From: Candidatus Berkelbacteria bacterium
GTDB taxonomy: Bacteria > Patescibacteriota > UBA1384 > DTJR01
Assembly (NCBI GenBank): GCA_026397175.1
Contig: JAPLVK010000015.1
Location: forward strand, 70,313-123,760
Length of the DNA: 53,448 nucleotides
Direction of reading: 5' to 3'
The position numbers and the translations under genes were made by a program. The notes beneath the pieces are model-generated. The model saw only the letters and a program-made list of their open reading frames with translations. It made no database searches and was not told the origin of the DNA. Below are positions 32,590 through 41,153 of this stretch, piece after piece. Position 1 is the stretch's first letter; every line of letters begins with the position of its first letter.

Positions 32590-33003
32590 TTAATAAATAT
32601 TTATCAGAGCGTTTTGCTGTCCGGGGTATATTTGAAGTGATGCCGGAGTTGCTAGATAAATTTCACCATTTGAATTTTTAATCACTAAAGAATATATTCC
32701 CGGGTCAATCGAGTCAATTTCAAAAGCACTATTTAAAATTTCATATTCCTTGTTGTTGATTGTCAATTTCCCGTTTTTAATTTCTTTCCCGATAATTCCT
32801 CCTTTTATCGAAGATGGTTTGATATTTAGCTCGCTCGCCGTCTTCGATAGGTTTTCAGAAAGTTTTTCGTTTTTGCTTGGCATTGTACTGGCAATAAAAT
32901 TTGATTTTGATCCAAAATTGATCAAATTTGAAGCCACAACAAAAACGATAGCTATTACTAATAAGCTAATAAAAACAAATATTAAAGTTTTCTTTGTGCT
33001 CAT
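32590..33003 (-). CDS. Membrane-anchored hypothetical protein (137 aa)
   Basis: A single N-terminal transmembrane helix (about 7-29) is followed by a Ser/Lys linker. A small extracellular beta domain then contains NGKLTINNKEYEIL, SIDPGIYSLVIKNSNGE and SLQIYPGQQNALINIY. The pattern YSLVI-x-x-x-N-G-E is like PEGA or carrier-type beta domains. The stop is 61 bases from the next gene. Its start is only three bases after the stop of the metallopeptidase-like surface protein, so they are probably made together. Confidence 0.6.
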   Translation of the reverse strand: MSTKKTLIFVFISLLVIAIVFVVASNLINFGSKSNFIASTMPSKNEKLSENLSKTASELNIKPSSIKGGIIGKEIKNGKLTINNKEYEILNSAFEIDSIDPGIYSLVIKNSNGEIYLATPASLQIYPGQQNALINIY

Positions 33004-33006
33004 TCG

Positions 33007-35475
33007 TTAGCTAAAAAAGCTGTTAAGCTGATTTATCATACTTGAAAATGTGCTTTGGCAATATGGCTCGACGGACTCTCTAGACATAAGGGAATTCATA
33101 TTTGAGATAAAATTATCAGCTCTCGTCTCGTAAGCGGTCGCAAAAAGCTCGGAAGGATGTACAAAATTATTACCGGCAATTGTGCTATCTGTACTAATGC
33201 TTGATTCCGGATCAGTCCCTGAATTAAAATAATTTTTAAAAAGCGAGGCGACTTCTAGGTCAATGTATCCACAGGCAGTTTGATTTTTGAAAATATTTGA
33301 TTTAACAATTTGCGTGCCTGATCTTGAAGATTTAAATTGAGCCAAAGCACCGTCATAAGTGTCATTCCAAAATTTAGCAAAAAAATACTTATTATTTAAA
33401 GAAATTGTTTGAGAGCTATCTTTAAAATTGCTTAATGCATCGTAAACATGTGCCCATTCATGATTCAAGGAGCCGGTAAAAACGATCTTGTCGCTTGAGT
33501 TGGAAAGATTGTAGTTGTTTCTTAAAACAATAAAGACAGTTGACTTGCCGGTGTTGTCAAATTGTGTTCTTTGTTCTCGCGGATAAACCTTATCTATAAT
33601 CTGCGCACAGTACTGGGCTGATTGCCCGGAGCCCGACAAGCTCTTGTCGAGCAAAACAGAATCAAGCGGTGCAAAACATGTTAGTGCCTCTGCACCCGAG
33701 ACACCCATACTACTTATCGAATCGGGGCTTGCAACAGCGATAAAACCCGGCTGACCTTTTTTATCCGAGGTTAAAGAAACATTTTTTTTTACTAGTTCTG
33801 ATGTTGCGCCGATAAGCGCATTAAGCGAGTTGCTTTTATATAGAGCCAATGACTGATCGTCATAAAAACAAAATGTGGTTCCATTATTATCAATACATCG
33901 TTCGAGGTTGGCCGATGCGGTAGAGGGACTTGTGCTGGTAACGGTTGCAGTAGCACTTGAAGATGAACCGGTAAAGTTACTTTTAACTTGTGCTTCTATT
34001 TTTTGAGCGTACTCATCCGGTGAAAACTTAATTTGAGAAAGCCGGCTTAGATCAATTGATACATTTCCGCTTGAATCCCTTGAATACATCGTAACATACC
34101 AATTACCATTATAATTACTTGTCGTTGTTGCCCCCGATTGTGCCGGAATAAATGCCAGTCCACCCTTGCCGTTACAACCTTCAACAAACTTGATTAAGCG
34201 GTTGTCGTTTTGATTTTGAGTGTTGATAAGATAATAGTTACCATCACGAGGATTATTGTAGACCTGATAATTGGATAAGTTTTGAAGATTTAGATTTGGA
34301 TCACCAAAAACAGTTTGCCCGGTTGGTGAAGTTCCATTTTGTGGCCATGTGCCCGGAATCGTTGTCCCATTTGGATAACCCGGGTTTGTAGCTCCGCCGT
34401 TCATCGGACAGCCCACCGGCAAATAATCGGCTTGCGTAATTTGTTGAATGTTAAATGTTGGAGCGGTGGTGCTATAGACACCAATTTGACCATTATTTAG
34501 CGCGAGAGTAACCCTGATATCGGCAAAAGTTCCTGCTTGTCCGGTTTGAAAGTTATAAGATTGAGCTTGAGTGTTGGAATTGTATGGATTTACTTGCAAA
34601 ACATAAGAATGATTCGGTTGAAGACAGCCAAATCTTAAAATAGTGTAATTTACAATTCCACCATTAATTGCATTGGTGTTAAAACTATCATTTAGAACAA
34701 CTTGTTGTCCGCTGTTTGCTGGGTCAATAATCTGAACGGTTGTAGCAAGAGAGCTGCTATTGATTTGAGTTGTGTTGGTCTGTTGCGGTGTAATTCCAAT
34801 TCTAACTGGAACGGTAGCATAAGCATTTGAAGTCAAGTTGTAGCCGTTTTGATAAGGAAAATTTCCGCCGTTTGGTAGGTTTGGATTATAATTTGGATTA
34901 TTTGGGAGACCATTGTATTGTCCCGTATTTCCCGGGGCGAGAACGCCTTGGTTTTGTTGCAAATAAGGCGCGATATATTGGTTAAATTCATTATCGGGAT
35001 TTGGAGTACCGGTTAAGGGGTCAAGTTGAATTTTGGTTTCATAATATTGATTGTCAGAGGGAATTGTAATTGAGTCCTCTAAAATTTTATAGCCGGCTCT
35101 TTTGGCGAGTATTTTGTAGGAGCCCGATTTAATTTTCTCAATTAATAATCCTTGGGCGGTTGGGGGATCGGGTATTTTGTATTGCTTGCCTTGCGTACTT
35201 ACGGCAACATCTTGTGTCAGCTCGAATGTAACATCGCCCAAATACCTTTGTGTCTGCTTGTTTATAGCAATTACAAAAATATTTACCTCTTTTTGCGCTG
35301 TTATCGGAGCTTGCAGGTTGGTGCTGCCGGCGGCTGATTGTGGTAGCGGCGTTGCTGTAATGGTAGATGAACTGCCGTTGGTCTCGATTGTTGTCTGCGC
35401 TAAAGCGTGGGTTGTAAAAAAAATCATTGCAAATGTCGCAAAAACTAAACTTCCAGGTATACTTATTTTTTTCAT
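33007..35475 (-). CDS. Secreted surface protein with HEWAH metallopeptidase motif
   Basis: Protein of 822 aa. A signal peptide ends at about ALA (residues 24-26). A beta domain of carboxypeptidase-regulatory/PEGA type follows (RYLGDVTFELTQ, GSYKILAKRAGYKILED), then a long Asn/Gln/Gly/Pro-rich region (about 160-420). Near residue 671 GSLNHEWAHVYDAL holds H-E-x-x-H, and near residue 776 HPSELFATAYETRAD supplies a possible third ligand Glu as in gluzincins. This predicts an extracellular zinc metallopeptidase. The substrate is unknown; attachment to or feeding on a host cell is possible for CPR bacteria but is inference. It lies 27 bases after the 875-aa surface gene. Confidence 0.78.
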   Translation of the reverse strand: MKKISIPGSLVFATFAMIFFTTHALAQTTIETNGSSSTITATPLPQSAAGSTNLQAPITAQKEVNIFVIAINKQTQRYLGDVTFELTQDVAVSTQGKQYKIPDPPTAQGLLIEKIKSGSYKILAKRAGYKILEDSITIPSDNQYYETKIQLDPLTGTPNPDNEFNQYIAPYLQQNQGVLAPGNTGQYNGLPNNPNYNPNLPNGGNFPYQNGYNLTSNAYATVPVRIGITPQQTNTTQINSSSLATTVQIIDPANSGQQVVLNDSFNTNAINGGIVNYTILRFGCLQPNHSYVLQVNPYNSNTQAQSYNFQTGQAGTFADIRVTLALNNGQIGVYSTTAPTFNIQQITQADYLPVGCPMNGGATNPGYPNGTTIPGTWPQNGTSPTGQTVFGDPNLNLQNLSNYQVYNNPRDGNYYLINTQNQNDNRLIKFVEGCNGKGGLAFIPAQSGATTTSNYNGNWYVTMYSRDSSGNVSIDLSRLSQIKFSPDEYAQKIEAQVKSNFTGSSSSATATVTSTSPSTASANLERCIDNNGTTFCFYDDQSLALYKSNSLNALIGATSELVKKNVSLTSDKKGQPGFIAVASPDSISSMGVSGAEALTCFAPLDSVLLDKSLSGSGQSAQYCAQIIDKVYPREQRTQFDNTGKSTVFIVLRNNYNLSNSSDKIVFTGSLNHEWAHVYDALSNFKDSSQTISLNNKYFFAKFWNDTYDGALAQFKSSRSGTQIVKSNIFKNQTACGYIDLEVASLFKNYFNSGTDPESSISTDSTIAGNNFVHPSELFATAYETRADNFISNMNSLMSRESVEPYCQSTFSSMINQLNSFFS

Positions 35476-35501
35476 TTTACCGTCCTTTGTAAAATTTAAA
35501 A

Positions 35502-38129
35502 TTATTTAAAAATACTTCCCGCAACTGTTCTAAGCGCACTCATCAATGGATTTGCAGCTTGACAACCCAAATCACATCTGCAAGCAGTTCCTGCAAAATC
35601 CTCACAATAGCCAGTAGCTTGAATCTGCGCGCAACCCGTGCATTGTGGCGGTGTAGTCCATGGCACACTCGTCCCCGAAGATGTCGCAGTGTTTTGATAA
35701 CAATTTTGGTTCATCTTGGTAACACTAAAAGCAGCACCCGATTTCTCGATTGCTCCAGCGGCAAAATAAGTGGCAATGCCTGGCCCCAGTGAGTCCTCGA
35801 GAAATGTTTTGCCAGTATCTTTTTGTAGCAGTCCAAATAATGCTGCGGCAATTCCGGCTTTGTTTTTATCTATTCCTGGGCCAATCGCGACAGACAAATT
35901 TTGATTTTGGCACTGATTCATATATCCCCAATAATTGCTTGAACCGGGTCCGTTATAATCGGGCAAACCATCGCCTAGTTGCGGGTTCGGAATATTTTCA
36001 TCACTAAATGGAGGTCTTTGAAAATTGTACTTATCGGAAGGTTGCCAGCCATACCATGGAGCAGTCGGGGCATATGCGTATTCCTGATTGTTTACTTTTG
36101 CAAAATAAATATCTTTATTTGCTGATTTCCAAACAACCGAATTTACTGACGGCGGTTCGGCACTTTGATTGGGAGCTAACATAATTTGGGGCAATTTGAG
36201 GGTCTGTTTGTCGAACAAATCAAATCCAATCGTCTGTCCCTTGAAATTATTTTTGCTTAATTTTAGCTCGTATCGCCCGGGTGGAAGCTGTTGAATTACA
36301 ATATAACTATTTTGTCCATTATCAGGAATCGTTCCATAGGTTGACTTCTTGTAATATCCCGGTTTTGATCGTTGGATAGCGTCAGAAACACTTTGTTTAA
36401 TTTTCGATAGAGCCGAATCGCTCTGGTGTTGCACGGTTTTTGATTGATCGTTAATTTTTTGGGAGCTATTGCTTTTTGTGGCAGAAGAAGCATTTGTGGA
36501 ATCTGGACTGCTTTTGGTTGCTGTAGATGGCTGTGCTGATGTTGTAGAAGATGAACTGCCCGAACATTGTGATTCATCAACCTCGTAGTTACCTACACGA
36601 CCTCCGTCTATGGGAATTCCATAGACATCGGTTTCAACAAGGTTGTTATTACTATCTCTAACTGCCCAGAAACCCCCATCATCTCTCTCGAAAATTTTTG
36701 CGCAAACTACTCCGCCAGCGGCTAAAGCGACGGATGGTTTAAACACCGAATTATAAGATGCTTTTTGCTCTTGGTAGTTAGTAATGACGCTTAGCGTAAA
36801 ATCAACTCCGCCGACGGGTGTATAGGTGGTCCCGGAATATCTGGGAGAAGAAGCATAAGAAAATCTACTTGCCTCGATATAAACAGTGCTATTTCCGGTG
36901 GGAAAGTCCGAGACGGTAATTGGAGCGACAGGGCCATCGCTTCCTGCGGCAGAGTAATCTTGTGATTGAGTGGTTTCTGGATCGGTTAAGCCCTCAATTT
37001 TAACTGGTGTTTCATATGTTGGCTTTTCAGTGAACAAACTCCAAACAACAGTTATGCTTCCTGTTTTCTTCGCTTTTTCTGCCTGAATGTAAATATCTTT
37101 AATATCTTTTTGACTCTTGGCTATTTCAATTGAGCAGGTTGTGCCATTGTTAGTTAAACAAGTTCCCAAGGGGGTTTTTTTGCTGTCTGATGTGTAAGTT
37201 GAAACCTGTGCATGACTTACACCGACATTTTTTTGATTTATAACACTAACTGTTAATTTAACTTTTTCGTCTGTTGGGCCAGCGGTCGGGGTAGGGGAGG
37301 CCGATTGTGTTGCCGATGGAGCAACGGGTTCGTCTCCGCAATTTTTGTTCTCGGCGGGTTCCGTGTATTGTTGTTCGCTGATGTTACTGATAACTTCGCA
37401 CTTTGCGTTGACTGCTTCGTAAGACCCACTTGCAATATTTTTCTTAAACCATTGATATTGCGGGTAAGCAGCTCTGTTTTGAGCTTCGCCTGGGAGTGAC
37501 TTGCAAACAAGGTCTGTGCATTTTTGACCCGGCACGGGTGTAACTTTGGCTGTAGAAGTAGATGTAGGCGAAGTTCCCGCGGTCGGCTTCTGGTATTTGG
37601 CAGGAATTGTTATTGTGCCATATTTAGAAGAGTCCGGTCCTGAACATTTTGGTTTTGTCGAATACAAAACAACGGTCTTGGGTAGCTGCTGTTTTATAAC
37701 TGTATCACCTTGGCTCTTTATCTGATCTGCATACCGGTCAATATTGCTATCAATTTGAATCGGAACTAATTGATTGGCTGTAGCGATTTCTCCGACAGCT
37801 GTTCTGATTTCGGGGGAATATTTCCTGAAATTAGCTTCGGTTCCTCCTTGATCAATCACTCCCGGCAACCAAAAATCAATTTCTTGGCACTTGTATTTGT
37901 TATCTCCTACATATTTTACATATTGGGTGGGTGCATATGTTTGAGATCCGGTTTCAAAGTTGTTTAAAGCTGCATGGACCATTATGCCGGTTGATGTATC
38001 TGCCGAGGGCCTATTTTTTGCGATGTAAAAATAAAACCCAACAGATAAAATTGCAACTGCCAAAACAGTAGCGCCAACCCTATAATAGTAACTTCTCGCC
38101 TTAAGCGGTTTTTTCTCAACTTTAGACAA
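35502..38129 (-). CDS. Large Ser/Thr-rich surface protein (875 aa)
   Basis: A single N-terminal transmembrane helix (about 16-33) anchors a large external part. It includes Thr/Ser/Pro-rich low-complexity linkers (around 190-210, 270-285 and 520-570), two carboxypeptidase-regulatory-like beta units (LTVSVINQKNVGVSHAQVST; RYELKLSKNNFKGQTIGFD), and a Cys-rich C-terminus (CTGCAQIQ, CEDFAGTACRCDLGC). No catalytic motif was found. It is the first of three adjacent surface genes on the minus strand. Such long, repetitive exported proteins are typical of CPR genomes and usually lack homologues outside a clade. Confidence 0.72.
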   Translation of the reverse strand: MSKVEKKPLKARSYYYRVGATVLAVAILSVGFYFYIAKNRPSADTSTGIMVHAALNNFETGSQTYAPTQYVKYVGDNKYKCQEIDFWLPGVIDQGGTEANFRKYSPEIRTAVGEIATANQLVPIQIDSNIDRYADQIKSQGDTVIKQQLPKTVVLYSTKPKCSGPDSSKYGTITIPAKYQKPTAGTSPTSTSTAKVTPVPGQKCTDLVCKSLPGEAQNRAAYPQYQWFKKNIASGSYEAVNAKCEVISNISEQQYTEPAENKNCGDEPVAPSATQSASPTPTAGPTDEKVKLTVSVINQKNVGVSHAQVSTYTSDSKKTPLGTCLTNNGTTCSIEIAKSQKDIKDIYIQAEKAKKTGSITVVWSLFTEKPTYETPVKIEGLTDPETTQSQDYSAAGSDGPVAPITVSDFPTGNSTVYIEASRFSYASSPRYSGTTYTPVGGVDFTLSVITNYQEQKASYNSVFKPSVALAAGGVVCAKIFERDDGGFWAVRDSNNNLVETDVYGIPIDGGRVGNYEVDESQCSGSSSSTTSAQPSTATKSSPDSTNASSATKSNSSQKINDQSKTVQHQSDSALSKIKQSVSDAIQRSKPGYYKKSTYGTIPDNGQNSYIVIQQLPPGRYELKLSKNNFKGQTIGFDLFDKQTLKLPQIMLAPNQSAEPPSVNSVVWKSANKDIYFAKVNNQEYAYAPTAPWYGWQPSDKYNFQRPPFSDENIPNPQLGDGLPDYNGPGSSNYWGYMNQCQNQNLSVAIGPGIDKNKAGIAAALFGLLQKDTGKTFLEDSLGPGIATYFAAGAIEKSGAAFSVTKMNQNCYQNTATSSGTSVPWTTPPQCTGCAQIQATGYCEDFAGTACRCDLGCQAANPLMSALRTVAGSIFK

Positions 38130-38186
38130 TCTCCCTCCTTCAGGAGTATGTTGTTTATTTAAGTGTACAAAAAATTATTGTCAATT

Positions 38187-38855
38187 TCAAGTGTCTTCGC
38201 GAAGCTTACAACGGTTTGTTTTTTGCCACTCGCTGATTTTTTTATGATTTCCCGAGAGCAGAACCTCCGGAACTTTGTCTCCTTTAAACTCTTCCGGTCT
38301 TGTATATTGTGAGTGTTCGAGTAGCCGTTCACCTTCAATTTCAGAAAAACTTTCGATATGAGCGGATTCATCTTTACCAAGAACACCCGGAGTTAAGCGG
38401 GAAACCGAATCAATAATTGCCATGGCCGGAATTTCTCCGCCGGATAAGATGAAATCACCAATTGAAATTTTCTCGTCCACATATTTGTCAACCCTTCTAT
38501 CAAATCCCTCGTAATGTCCACAGACCAAAATAATTTCATCTAAGTCCGTCAGCTTTTCTGCTTTTTCCTGATTAAATCTGTCGCCTTCGGCCGAAAGCAA
38601 AATAATCTTGGATTTGGCCGATTTTTTTGGCTTGGCAAATTTTATGGCATCATATAAAACATCAACCTTCAATAGCATACCGATACCTCCGCCGTAGGGC
38701 TTGTCGTCAACTTGACAATAAGAACCCTTGCCGAAATCGCGAAGACAAATATTTTCAATCTCAATTTTCCCTGATTTTATGGCCCGTCCAATGACGGAAT
38801 AATTATCAAGTGATTTTAAAAAATCCGGAAATAATGTAATTACTTTAAATTTCAT
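38187..38855 (-). CDS. trmD: tRNA (guanine37-N1)-methyltransferase
   Basis: Makes m1G37 in tRNAs reading CNN codons. The start is the ATG at 38855 (MKFKVITLFPDF, the usual beginning); an ATG seven codons upstream lies in the terminator. The SPOUT core shows LRDFGKGSYCQVDDKPYGGG, LLSAEGDRFNQEKAEKL, LVCGHYEGFDRRVDKYVDE and SIGDFILSGGEIPAM. All trefoil-knot motifs are kept. In many bacteria rimM lies between khpA and trmD; here it is absent from the cluster. Confidence 0.96.
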   Translation of the reverse strand: MKFKVITLFPDFLKSLDNYSVIGRAIKSGKIEIENICLRDFGKGSYCQVDDKPYGGGIGMLLKVDVLYDAIKFAKPKKSAKSKIILLSAEGDRFNQEKAEKLTDLDEIILVCGHYEGFDRRVDKYVDEKISIGDFILSGGEIPAMAIIDSVSRLTPGVLGKDESAHIESFSEIEGERLLEHSQYTRPEEFKGDKVPEVLLSGNHKKISEWQKTNRCKLREDT

Positions 38856-38864
38856 ATTTTTATC

Positions 38865-38894
38865 AAAAAGCCACACTATTGGGTGTGGCTTTTT
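38865..38894. terminator. Bidirectional terminator between khpA and trmD
   Basis: AAAAAGCCACAC (38865-38876) / GTGTGGCTTTTT (38883-38894), loop TATTGG. It is a perfect hairpin with A and T tails. On the minus strand it follows khpA and lies just before the trmD start, so trmD expression needs read-through or another promoter. Confidence 0.85.
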
Positions 38895-38912
38895 GATTTA
38901 TTCGACTCGATT

Positions 38913-39308
38913 TTATATTACACCGGTTGATTTTTCTTCAAGCGGTTTAATTTCTTCCTCGTCGTTTTCTACAACTTCTTCTTTTATATCTTCTTTAGTG
39001 TCTGTGTCTCCCACAACGCCTTCCTTTGCATCATCCTTTTTTTCGAAGTCCCTTGGTGCGCCACCTTCCGGCTCAATAATTTTCAAGTTTACTCTCGCAT
39101 GCTCTTTTGCACCCAAGACCCTCAACAGGGTTCTAATTGATTTAGCTGTTTTTCCTTCTTTTCCGATAATCTTGCCCATATCGGTTGCGTCAACAGTCAA
39201 CTCAATCAAAACACCCATTTCGTCCACTTTTCTTTCCGTCTTAACTTTATCCGGAGTGTCCACGATGGCTTTTACCACCATCTCTACAAACTCTTGATCC
39301 TTTTCCAT
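38913..39308 (-). CDS. khpA: KH-domain RNA-binding protein
   Basis: Single KH domain, with the GXXG loop in GKIIGKEGKTAKSIRTLL. KhpA works with KhpB/Jag as an RNA chaperone affecting cell division in Gram-positive bacteria. The usual protein has 75-80 aa; here about 50 extra residues form an acidic tail rich in Glu, Lys and Asp (KEDIKEEVVENDEEEIKPLE). It lies between rpsP and trmD, the standard neighbourhood. Confidence 0.9.
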   Translation of the reverse strand: MEKDQEFVEMVVKAIVDTPDKVKTERKVDEMGVLIELTVDATDMGKIIGKEGKTAKSIRTLLRVLGAKEHARVNLKIIEPEGGAPRDFEKKDDAKEGVVGDTDTKEDIKEEVVENDEEEIKPLEEKSTGVI

Positions 39309-39332
39309 ATTGCCTCCTGCATAATTTGCAAG

Positions 39333-39776
39333 TTATTTTTCTGTTTCTTCGACTTCTTTTTCTTTTAATGGTTCGCTTGATGTGTTTTCTTCTTTCTGGA
39401 TTTCTTCGGGGTTTTCAGTAACTTCGTCTTTTTCCGGCTTTACTGCTGCTTCAGTAGCTTCTTTGGGAGCAGCTGGTTTTTCTTTTTTCTCGCCTTTCTT
39501 TTTCGGTGCCTTTTCAGCGGATTTTACAAACTTGATACTCTTGTGAGTGATTTTGTTTTTTTCTAACAGCTTACAAAAAGAGTTGGAGGGTTGAGCGCCC
39601 TTATTAAGCCAAACCAAAATATCCTCTTTTTTCAAAGAGGACTCTTTGGTAACCGGGTTATACCACCCTAAGATTTCTATGAATCCTGATTTTGGTGGTT
39701 TTGAACTTTCTGTAAGGACGATGCGGAAGAATGGAGTATTTCTTCTGCCGGATCGTAAATATCTGATTTCTAGCAT
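39333..39776 (-). CDS. rpsP: 30S ribosomal protein S16 with long charged tail
   Basis: The core is in the first ~80 residues (MLEIRYLRSGRRNTPFFRI, LGWYNPVTKES, WLNKGAQPSNSFCKLLEKN). A Lys/Glu/Ala-rich tail of about 65 residues follows (EKAPKKKGEKKEKPAAPKE and an acidic end). S16 is normally 80-90 aa. It starts a cluster rpsP-khpA-(terminator)-trmD and is 24 bases downstream of fmt on the same strand. Confidence 0.95.
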   Translation of the reverse strand: MLEIRYLRSGRRNTPFFRIVLTESSKPPKSGFIEILGWYNPVTKESSLKKEDILVWLNKGAQPSNSFCKLLEKNKITHKSIKFVKSAEKAPKKKGEKKEKPAAPKEATEAAVKPEKDEVTENPEEIQKEENTSSEPLKEKEVEETEK

Positions 39777-39800
39777 ATCGTGTTTCCATCATTTAACAGT

Positions 39801-40676
39801 TTAAATCTTAACATAATCGGGAAACTTTGTCAACAAATGCGAATGTCCGTTTTTAAAGTCATCAAATTTAATTTTTTTCTTACCTTCCATTTGGATTTCG
39901 TCAATTTTTATTAAATTTCCCTCGATATGCGCACGATGGATTAAAATCCGTCGGTTTTCGATTAAAAAATAGGCAACCGGCCATTTATTAAATGCCCTTA
40001 TTTTATTTAAACAACTTAATTTGTTATCGGTTGATTTAATTTCACCATCAAATTTAGAGAATTTCTGACAATTTGTTGCAAGGGATGGGTCTTGTGGGAT
40101 AGGTGAAAGTTGATTTGTTAATATTTTGTTAATTATATCAGGGAGAATCTCTAAACATTGGCTTAAAATTTTGTCTTTCAAATCAGTATAATGATCGTTT
40201 TTGCCAATTTTAATTTCTTTTTGAAAATAAATGGGGCCGGCATCAACTTTACTACTGACTTGAATAATCGAAAAACCGGTTTTTGTTTCTGAATTTAAAA
40301 CGGCTGTCTGAATTGGTGTTGCTCCGCGATATTTTGGTAAAAGCGAAGGGTGAATATTGATAATTCTTCCTTTAAATAATCTTAGAATCAAGTCAGGGAT
40401 AATTTTACCGTAGGCAAAGACCAAAGCCAGTTTTATGTGTTTTTGGTCAATTATCTTTAATAGATCTTGTTGAAAACACTCGTCTAATTTTTGCGGGAAT
40501 AATACATCAATTGAATGATCTAGTGCAAATTTATGAGCAGGGTTTTCTTGAACTTTTTGACCACGGCCGGTTTTTTTGGGACTCTCGGTAATCAAAAGAG
40601 AAACCCCAAGCGATTTTTTCTTGAGTGATTCGTAGATTTTCGCGAAATATTCGTCTAAAGAAAAAACAACAATCAT
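39801..40676 (-). CDS. fmt: Methionyl-tRNA formyltransferase
   Basis: Formylates initiator Met-tRNA. Seen: INIHPSLLPKYRGATPIQ with the catalytic Asn and His, GFSIIQVSSKVDAGPI with the catalytic Asp, and a C-terminal domain with KIRAFNKWPVAYF. The length of 291 aa is slightly short. It overlaps def by four bases (ATGA), the classical def-fmt coupling, so N-terminal formylation and deformylation are both present. Confidence 0.95.
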   Translation of the reverse strand: MIVVFSLDEYFAKIYESLKKKSLGVSLLITESPKKTGRGQKVQENPAHKFALDHSIDVLFPQKLDECFQQDLLKIIDQKHIKLALVFAYGKIIPDLILRLFKGRIINIHPSLLPKYRGATPIQTAVLNSETKTGFSIIQVSSKVDAGPIYFQKEIKIGKNDHYTDLKDKILSQCLEILPDIINKILTNQLSPIPQDPSLATNCQKFSKFDGEIKSTDNKLSCLNKIRAFNKWPVAYFLIENRRILIHRAHIEGNLIKIDEIQMEGKKKIKFDDFKNGHSHLLTKFPDYVKI

Positions 40677-41143
40677 TTATAGTCCGTTATTACCTTGCCC
40701 TGCAGATGGTCAATTTCATGTTGAATTGCTCTGGCAAAATAGCCCTTTGCTTTGATTTTCTTTTTCACACCATTTTCGTCCAGAAACTCAACATGGATTT
40801 TTTTTGCCCTTGGCACTGCAATTTCTGTTTTTAAAACAGAAAAACACGCTTCTTTTAGTGTATCTTTTTCTTTGGACTCCCAAACGATTCTAGGGTTGAT
40901 TAACACAGTTCGCGGAATCGGTTTAACATCGGGATCTTCTTCTTTGTGCTTTGCGGTCGGCTCGAAAAATAAAACCGCCACATTATACGGTTGTCCGATT
41001 TGAGGTGCAGCTAAACCGACCCCGTCTTTTGTTGATAAAACATCAAATAATTCCCTGATTAAATCGGTAATTTTTTTATCAACCTTCAAAACATCTTTGG
41101 TTTTTTGGGTTAGGACCGGATTTGGAGAAGTTAATATATCCAC
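40673..41143 (-). CDS. def: Peptide deformylase
   Basis: Metal-dependent removal of N-formyl groups from new proteins. The three motifs are seen: GVGLAAPQIG, EACFSV (usually E-G-C-L-S; Cys ligand kept, Gly replaced by Ala) and QHEIDHLQG. The length is 156 aa. The EACFS variant is unusual but keeps the metal Cys. It is coupled to fmt downstream and lies 10 bases after the glycosyltransferase gene. The stop is TGA. Confidence 0.95.
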   Translation of the reverse strand: MDILTSPNPVLTQKTKDVLKVDKKITDLIRELFDVLSTKDGVGLAAPQIGQPYNVAVLFFEPTAKHKEEDPDVKPIPRTVLINPRIVWESKEKDTLKEACFSVLKTEIAVPRAKKIHVEFLDENGVKKKIKAKGYFARAIQHEIDHLQGKVITDYK

Positions 41144-41153
41144 TGCCTAATCT

